From: Bacillus sp. ISL-45 | GTDB taxonomy: Bacteria > Bacillota > Bacilli > Bacillales > Cytobacillaceae | DNA: 64,000 bases | Direction: 5' to 3' | Assembly: GCF_018613195.1 (NCBI RefSeq) | Contig: NZ_JAGGQQ010000004.1 | Location: 85,243-149,242 of the forward strand | In this document: in pieces, positions 60,392-64,000 of the stretch | Layout: each line of letters starts with the position of its first letter | How positions within the stretch are numbered: position 1 is the first letter of the stretch | Notes under the pieces: generated by a model | The model's input: the letters and a program-made list of their open reading frames with translations, nothing else | The model's database searches: none | Told to the model about the DNA's origin: nothing | Made by a program: the position numbers and the translations under genes

Positions 60392-62125
60392 CTAGAACAA
60401 CTCCTTGCATTTTGTGTGGACTTCCTGCGGCAAGAATGGATTTCCGTCATACTTGAGGATCTTATGGATCTTCTCATGACTTCCGACATTCATCTTCATG
60501 ATGTTTGCCAGCTGTCCTGTCGCATTGTTTTCAATAACTGCAACTTTCTTTGCAGATTTTACAAGCTGCATCATTTCATCAGCCGGGAATGGATGTACCA
60601 GGCGCACGTGTGCGTGGTTTACTTTCAGGCCATCCTTCTCTAGTCTTCCCATTGCCTCTTCAATCGCACCTCTTGTAGAGTTGAAACCTACGATCAACAG
60701 ATCAGCTTCCTCATGCGGAGCATTCTTGTGGATTGGCGTATTGAACTTCAGATTGCTGATTTTACGCATACGCTTATCCATTTGCGCAATACGGTTAGCA
60801 GCTGATTCCGAAGGTTTTCCTGTTTCATCATGTTCAACACCAGTAACATGATGGATACCGTTCTTCATTCCTGGAATAACACGTGGTGAAACACCATCTT
60901 CGGTCACTTCATAACGCTTGAAGTATCCTTTATTATCAATTTCAGGAAGAGCTTCTGCAGCCAACTTACCGCGGCGGATTTCCACTTTATCAAACTCAAG
61001 CGGTTCAACTGTCTGCTTTCCTAACGATAATTGCAGGTCAGTCAGCATAATGACAGGACACTGATATTCCTCAGCAAGGTTGAATGCTTCTGCTGCATCG
61101 TAGAATGCTTCCTGAACAGTACTTGGAGCAAAGACAATTTTAGGGATCTCACCGTGCGTTCCATAAATCATCGCCATTAAATCTGACTGTTCCTGTTTTG
61201 TAGGAAGTCCCGTTGATGGTCCGCCACGCTGTGTATCAACAATGACAAGCGGTGTTTCAGTGATACCTGAAAGGCCGATTGCTTCCATCTTCAATGAAAG
61301 ACCTGGTCCAGCAGAAGCTGTAAGGGCACGTACGCCGCCATAGTTAGCACCGATTGTCATAGTGACAGCAGCGATTTCATCTTCCGTCTGGATCACTGTT
61401 CCGCCAAGAGCAGGCAGCTTCTTGATCAAATATTCCATGATTTCAGAAGCAGGTGTGATTGGATATGCAGCCATGAAGCGGCATCCTGCTGCTACTGCTC
61501 CAAGAGCGATTGCATCATTGCCAATCATGAACAGGCGTTTCTGGCCATCAGCCTTTTCAAGCTGCATTGTCTCAGTGCCGCCTAGTTGTTCTTTCGTATA
61601 TTCGTAGCCAGCTTTGATGGCGTCCATATTTTTATCGACAACTTGTTGTCCTTTGCGTCCGAAAATCTCCTGGACGACTTCTTCAAAAACTTGGATATCC
61701 AAGTCTAGAACTGCACTAGTCGCACCGATGGCAACCATGTTTTTCATAAGAGATGTTCCCAATTCAGTAGCTATTTCCGTAAATGGAACCGCATACATCG
61801 CAGCTTGAGTATCCTCAGGCTTTTTCGGGTCAAACTTCGCATCAGCGATAATTACGCCGTTCTCATGCAATTCTTTGTAGTTTACATCGATCGTTTCCTG
61901 GTCGAAAGCTACAAGAATATCTAAATCGTCAGAAATAGATCGAACCTCTGTAGTGCTTACTCGAATCTTGTTATTTGTATGTCCGCCCTTGATACGTGAT
62001 GAAAAGTGACGGTAGCCATACAAGTAGTAGCCTAGACGGTTCAATGCAATAGAGAAAATTTCCCCGGTAGATTCAATTCCTTCTCCCTGCTGTCCGCCAA
62101 CTTTCCATGAAAGTTGATTGATCAT
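60392..62125 (-). CDS. korA: 2-oxoacid:ferredoxin oxidoreductase alpha subunit (gamma-alpha fusion)
   Basis: The 577-residue protein joins the gamma domain (residues about 1-190; GGQQGEGIESTGEIFSIAL) to the alpha domain (about 195-577; AAYPITPASEIMEYL, ALTASAGPGLSLKMEAIG, TQRGGPSTGLPTKQEQSDL). This KorA type works with KorB and a soluble ferredoxin. No delta (ferredoxin) subunit adjoins it. The start has AAAGGGGTG upstream. Position between a membrane dipeptidase gene and miaB is shared with other Bacillus species. Confidence 0.9.
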   Translation of the reverse strand: MINQLSWKVGGQQGEGIESTGEIFSIALNRLGYYLYGYRHFSSRIKGGHTNNKIRVSTTEVRSISDDLDILVAFDQETIDVNYKELHENGVIIADAKFDPKKPEDTQAAMYAVPFTEIATELGTSLMKNMVAIGATSAVLDLDIQVFEEVVQEIFGRKGQQVVDKNMDAIKAGYEYTKEQLGGTETMQLEKADGQKRLFMIGNDAIALGAVAAGCRFMAAYPITPASEIMEYLIKKLPALGGTVIQTEDEIAAVTMTIGANYGGVRALTASAGPGLSLKMEAIGLSGITETPLVIVDTQRGGPSTGLPTKQEQSDLMAMIYGTHGEIPKIVFAPSTVQEAFYDAAEAFNLAEEYQCPVIMLTDLQLSLGKQTVEPLEFDKVEIRRGKLAAEALPEIDNKGYFKRYEVTEDGVSPRVIPGMKNGIHHVTGVEHDETGKPSESAANRIAQMDKRMRKISNLKFNTPIHKNAPHEEADLLIVGFNSTRGAIEEAMGRLEKDGLKVNHAHVRLVHPFPADEMMQLVKSAKKVAVIENNATGQLANIMKMNVGSHEKIHKILKYDGNPFLPQEVHTKCKELF

Positions 62126-62423
62126 CTCTTACACCCCTTTAGATACGTAAAAAAATATGTAAAAACGCTTCGTTATTAAGTGTAGCACTTTTCCAAGTAA
62201 TTCACTAGAATTAAGCGGTTTAATATCTTGCATTGAGTGCTGAAATCTAGCAAATGGATGGTACTAAACGCTTACAATTCTAGACCTATGTGAATAAAAA
62301 AGCAACCCTTTCAGAATAATTATTGACTAAAATATGAATATTTTTTTATTTATTAAAATATTATAAGTTTCTTGTCCAGGTCACCTTGGATTCACGGTAA
62401 GTGATTGTCCTTCTACACTGGAT
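62126..62423. other. Intergenic region upstream of korAB
   Basis: This 298-base gap is AT-rich, with no open frame that has a ribosome-binding site. I saw no clear terminator for the dipeptidase gene and no convincing promoter or operator. Confidence 0.4.
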
Positions 62424-63359
62424 TCAGCGACTTTGTACTGGCATTCTGGTAGCCATATTCTTATGTAGGAACTTACGCACTTGTATATCAGAATAATATT
62501 TTTGCAGTTCATTCCAAAGGTTATCATACTGTTCATTACCCTCAAGGTTGCTTACCGTAAATTCAATTCCATCAAAGTCCGAGCCAAAGCCAACATGATT
62601 TTCTCCCCCAAGAGAACAAATGTGATCAAGATGGCGAATAATATCATCAATTGTTGCAGACTCCTTTTTACCAGATAAAAATTCTGGCACAAAGGTAACA
62701 CCAATCACTGAATCACGATCAATCAAAGCATTGATCTGATTATCCTTAAGGTTGCGCGGATGGCGGCAAAGCGAATAACAGTTTGAATGGGATGCGAACA
62801 CATGCTCAGCACTTTCCATTACATCCCAGAATCCCTGTTCAGATAAATGGGAGACGTCGCAGACTGTTCCAGTATCATTCAAGAGTTGGACAACCTGACG
62901 GCCAAATCTTGAAAGGCCCGCTCCACGTTCCTCCAGAGCACCATCAGCCACATAATTTCCATAGTTCCATGTCAAGCCTACTGAGCGTACTCCTAGTCTC
63001 AGCAAAGTGCGCAGCTTCAATAAATCCTGTCCAATCGCGTCACAACCTTCCAGAGTCAGGACTGCACCGATTTCATCCTCGGTTAGCCTGTCAATGTCCA
63101 TCCTGTCCTTTACCAGCTTTATTTGAGGATGAGGGGTCAGGACTTTTTCATAGAATAAATCCGCCATCCTTAATGCAGCTTCAAATTTCAGCTCAGGATG
63201 AACAGATTCAGGTACATAGATAGCAAATAATTGGACTTTGGTGTTCGAAGTCTTCAGCCTTTCAAGATTGACCTGCAATCCCGGTGAATTGGCGAACTCA
63301 AGGGTTGGATCCAAAAATAATTTATATAGGACATCACAATGGGCGTCAAAGATCTTCAC
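62424..63359 (-). CDS. Membrane dipeptidase (renal dipeptidase family, M19)
   Basis: The 311-residue metallohydrolase begins KIFDAHCDVLYKLFLDP (metal-binding His-x-Asp motif). It includes LTLEGCDAIG, GVRSVGLTWNYGNYVADG, VCDVSHLSEQGFWDVM, FASHSNCYSLCRHPRNL and GFGSDFDG, all of the M19 zinc peptidase family. Despite the family name there is no signal peptide or membrane helix, so it should be cytosolic and cleave dipeptides, possibly with D-residues. The GTG at 63357-63359 has AAGGAGGG seven bases upstream; the frame continues upstream without family similarity. The C-terminus (HKNMATRMPVQSR) is unlike the usual family ending. Confidence 0.85.
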   Translation of the reverse strand: MKIFDAHCDVLYKLFLDPTLEFANSPGLQVNLERLKTSNTKVQLFAIYVPESVHPELKFEAALRMADLFYEKVLTPHPQIKLVKDRMDIDRLTEDEIGAVLTLEGCDAIGQDLLKLRTLLRLGVRSVGLTWNYGNYVADGALEERGAGLSRFGRQVVQLLNDTGTVCDVSHLSEQGFWDVMESAEHVFASHSNCYSLCRHPRNLKDNQINALIDRDSVIGVTFVPEFLSGKKESATIDDIIRHLDHICSLGGENHVGFGSDFDGIEFTVSNLEGNEQYDNLWNELQKYYSDIQVRKFLHKNMATRMPVQSR

Positions 63360-63489
63360 AAAAATACCCTCCTTTTTACATTCATAATACACCAAAATAT
63401 AAAAGAAACCTGCTTGCAGTAGCAAACAGGCTGAAAGTTACCCTTAAAGGTTTTTAAGACTTACTCTATCTATAGGCACGCTGACGCTT

Positions 63490-63750
63490 TCATCTGGGTT
63501 CAACAATCAATTTGATGGCTGTCCGTTCTTCGCCATCAATCAGGATATCAGTAAATGCCGGGATGCAAATTAAATCGACGCCGCTAGGTGCTACGAACCC
63601 TCTTGCGATCGCTACTGCCTTAACGGCCTGATTCAATGCACCCGCCCCGATAGCCTGAATTTCTGCGCCTCCTCTTTCGCGCAGTACTCCAGCAAGCGCA
63701 CCAGCTACAGAATTAGGATTAGATTTTGCTGAAACTTTTAATATCTCCAT
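63490..63750 (-). CDS. spoVS: Stage V sporulation protein S
   Basis: The 86-residue protein matches SpoVS almost throughout: MEILKVSAKSNPNSVAGALAGVLRERGGAEIQAIGAGALNQAVKAVAIARGFVAPSGVDL. SpoVS is an Alba-like small protein needed for sporulation and septum formation in B. subtilis. AAGGAGGAG precedes the ATG. An inverted repeat lies in the leader just upstream. In B. subtilis spoVS is also in the ymdB-spoVS-miaB neighbourhood. Confidence 0.95.
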   Translation of the reverse strand: MEILKVSAKSNPNSVAGALAGVLRERGGAEIQAIGAGALNQAVKAVAIARGFVAPSGVDLICIPAFTDILIDGEERTAIKLIVEPR

Positions 63751-63777
63751 TCCTGGCTCCTCCTTATTTTATCCCGT

Positions 63778-63804
63778 CCTGGATGTCATAAATGGACATC
63801 CAGG
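63778..63804 (-). promoter_or_regulatory. Perfect inverted repeat in the spoVS leader
   Basis: CCTGGATGTC and GACATCCAGG form a 10-bp inverted repeat around a seven-base loop, about 28 bases before the spoVS start codon. No T-run follows it on either strand, so it is not a typical terminator. It could be an operator or an RNA structure. Confidence 0.5.
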
Positions 63805-64000
63805 TTAGTCTGTTCCACTGCTACTATATTCAGGAGGAGACCCACATATGACCTTCAGTAAAAAAAAGGCATGAAAGTATTTAAGAGGGATACTGTTGTT
63901 AAAGCGGATTATTTGAATGTATCTTCACGGGAAAGCTCAGGTATATCCTGATGCACAGGTTTGGTTCCAGGCGTGGGCGCGTACCCTTATGCGGCCTTCT
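63805..64000. other. Window edge upstream of spoVS
   Basis: No complete gene is visible. On the minus strand a short open stretch ending at 63909 reads APTPGTKPVHQDIPELSRED and could be the end of an upstream gene, but an in-frame stop lies 24 codons before its end at about 63984, so I do not call it. Confidence 0.3.

Noticed and set aside
63909..63984. End of the gene upstream of spoVS
   Set aside because: The frame has an in-frame stop about 24 codons from its end and no start or family match in the few bases available.

Overview
The window reads as chromosomal DNA of an endospore-forming Bacillaceae (Firmicutes). The genes spoVS, cotE, spoVK, glnR-glnA, hfq, miaA, mutS-mutL, mreBH and ricA are all present and arranged much as in Bacillus. 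Shine-Dalgarno sites are strong, TTG and GTG starts are common, and A+T is moderately high. The synteny and the phenylacetate/polysulfide gene sets suggest a soil or sediment Bacillus-like genus (Mesobacillus or Cytobacillus type). I cannot name the species from sequence alone.

Layout. 1-6.6 kb: the end of a TrpX-type ABC importer operon with a CcpA-like cre site, a FabK-like flavoprotein, a gamma carbonic anhydrase homologue, a nitroreductase, a P1-family peptidase and a BCCT transporter that appears to start at ATT. 6.7-18.5 kb: a phenylacetate degradation cluster (paaK-A-B-C-D, EthD, paaF, paaG, aldehyde dehydrogenase, paaH, paaJ, a third crotonase) followed by the repressor gene paaX. No paaE, paaZ or paaI is present in the window. 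A palindromic operator candidate lies just downstream of the paaK promoter.

18.96-22.75 kb: a small decayed genomic island inserted at the 3' end of glnA and bounded by a 54-bp imperfect direct repeat of the glnA C-terminal coding sequence. It holds remnants of tyrosine recombinases, a frameshifted replication-relaxation gene, and an intact CheY-like plus HD-GYP operon preceded by a GEMM-I cyclic-di-GMP riboswitch.

22.7-40.1 kb: the conserved backbone glnA-glnR-ynbB-hflX, a TRIC channel, a stressosome-like STAS protein, a glutaredoxin-like gene under a CsoR/CstR-type operator, spoVK, hfq, miaA, mreBH, a DinB-like protein, a small membrane protein, mutL and mutS.

40.1-56.3 kb: accessory DNA separating mutS from cotE, which adjoin in Bacillus subtilis. 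It carries a 246-bp terminal-inverted-repeat element, an ABC-2 exporter with a two-component system whose kinase has NreB-like cysteine spacing, several small genes, an aldehyde dehydrogenase, a Psr/Phs-type molybdoenzyme operon with its TorD-like chaperone, and a divergent polyferredoxin gene with an Fnr-like box between them.

56.3-64 kb: backbone again: cotE, ricA, miaB, korB-korA, a membrane dipeptidase and spoVS. Several copies of a roughly 180-bp repeat (one pair in tandem) and two other short repeat clusters sit in intergenic regions.
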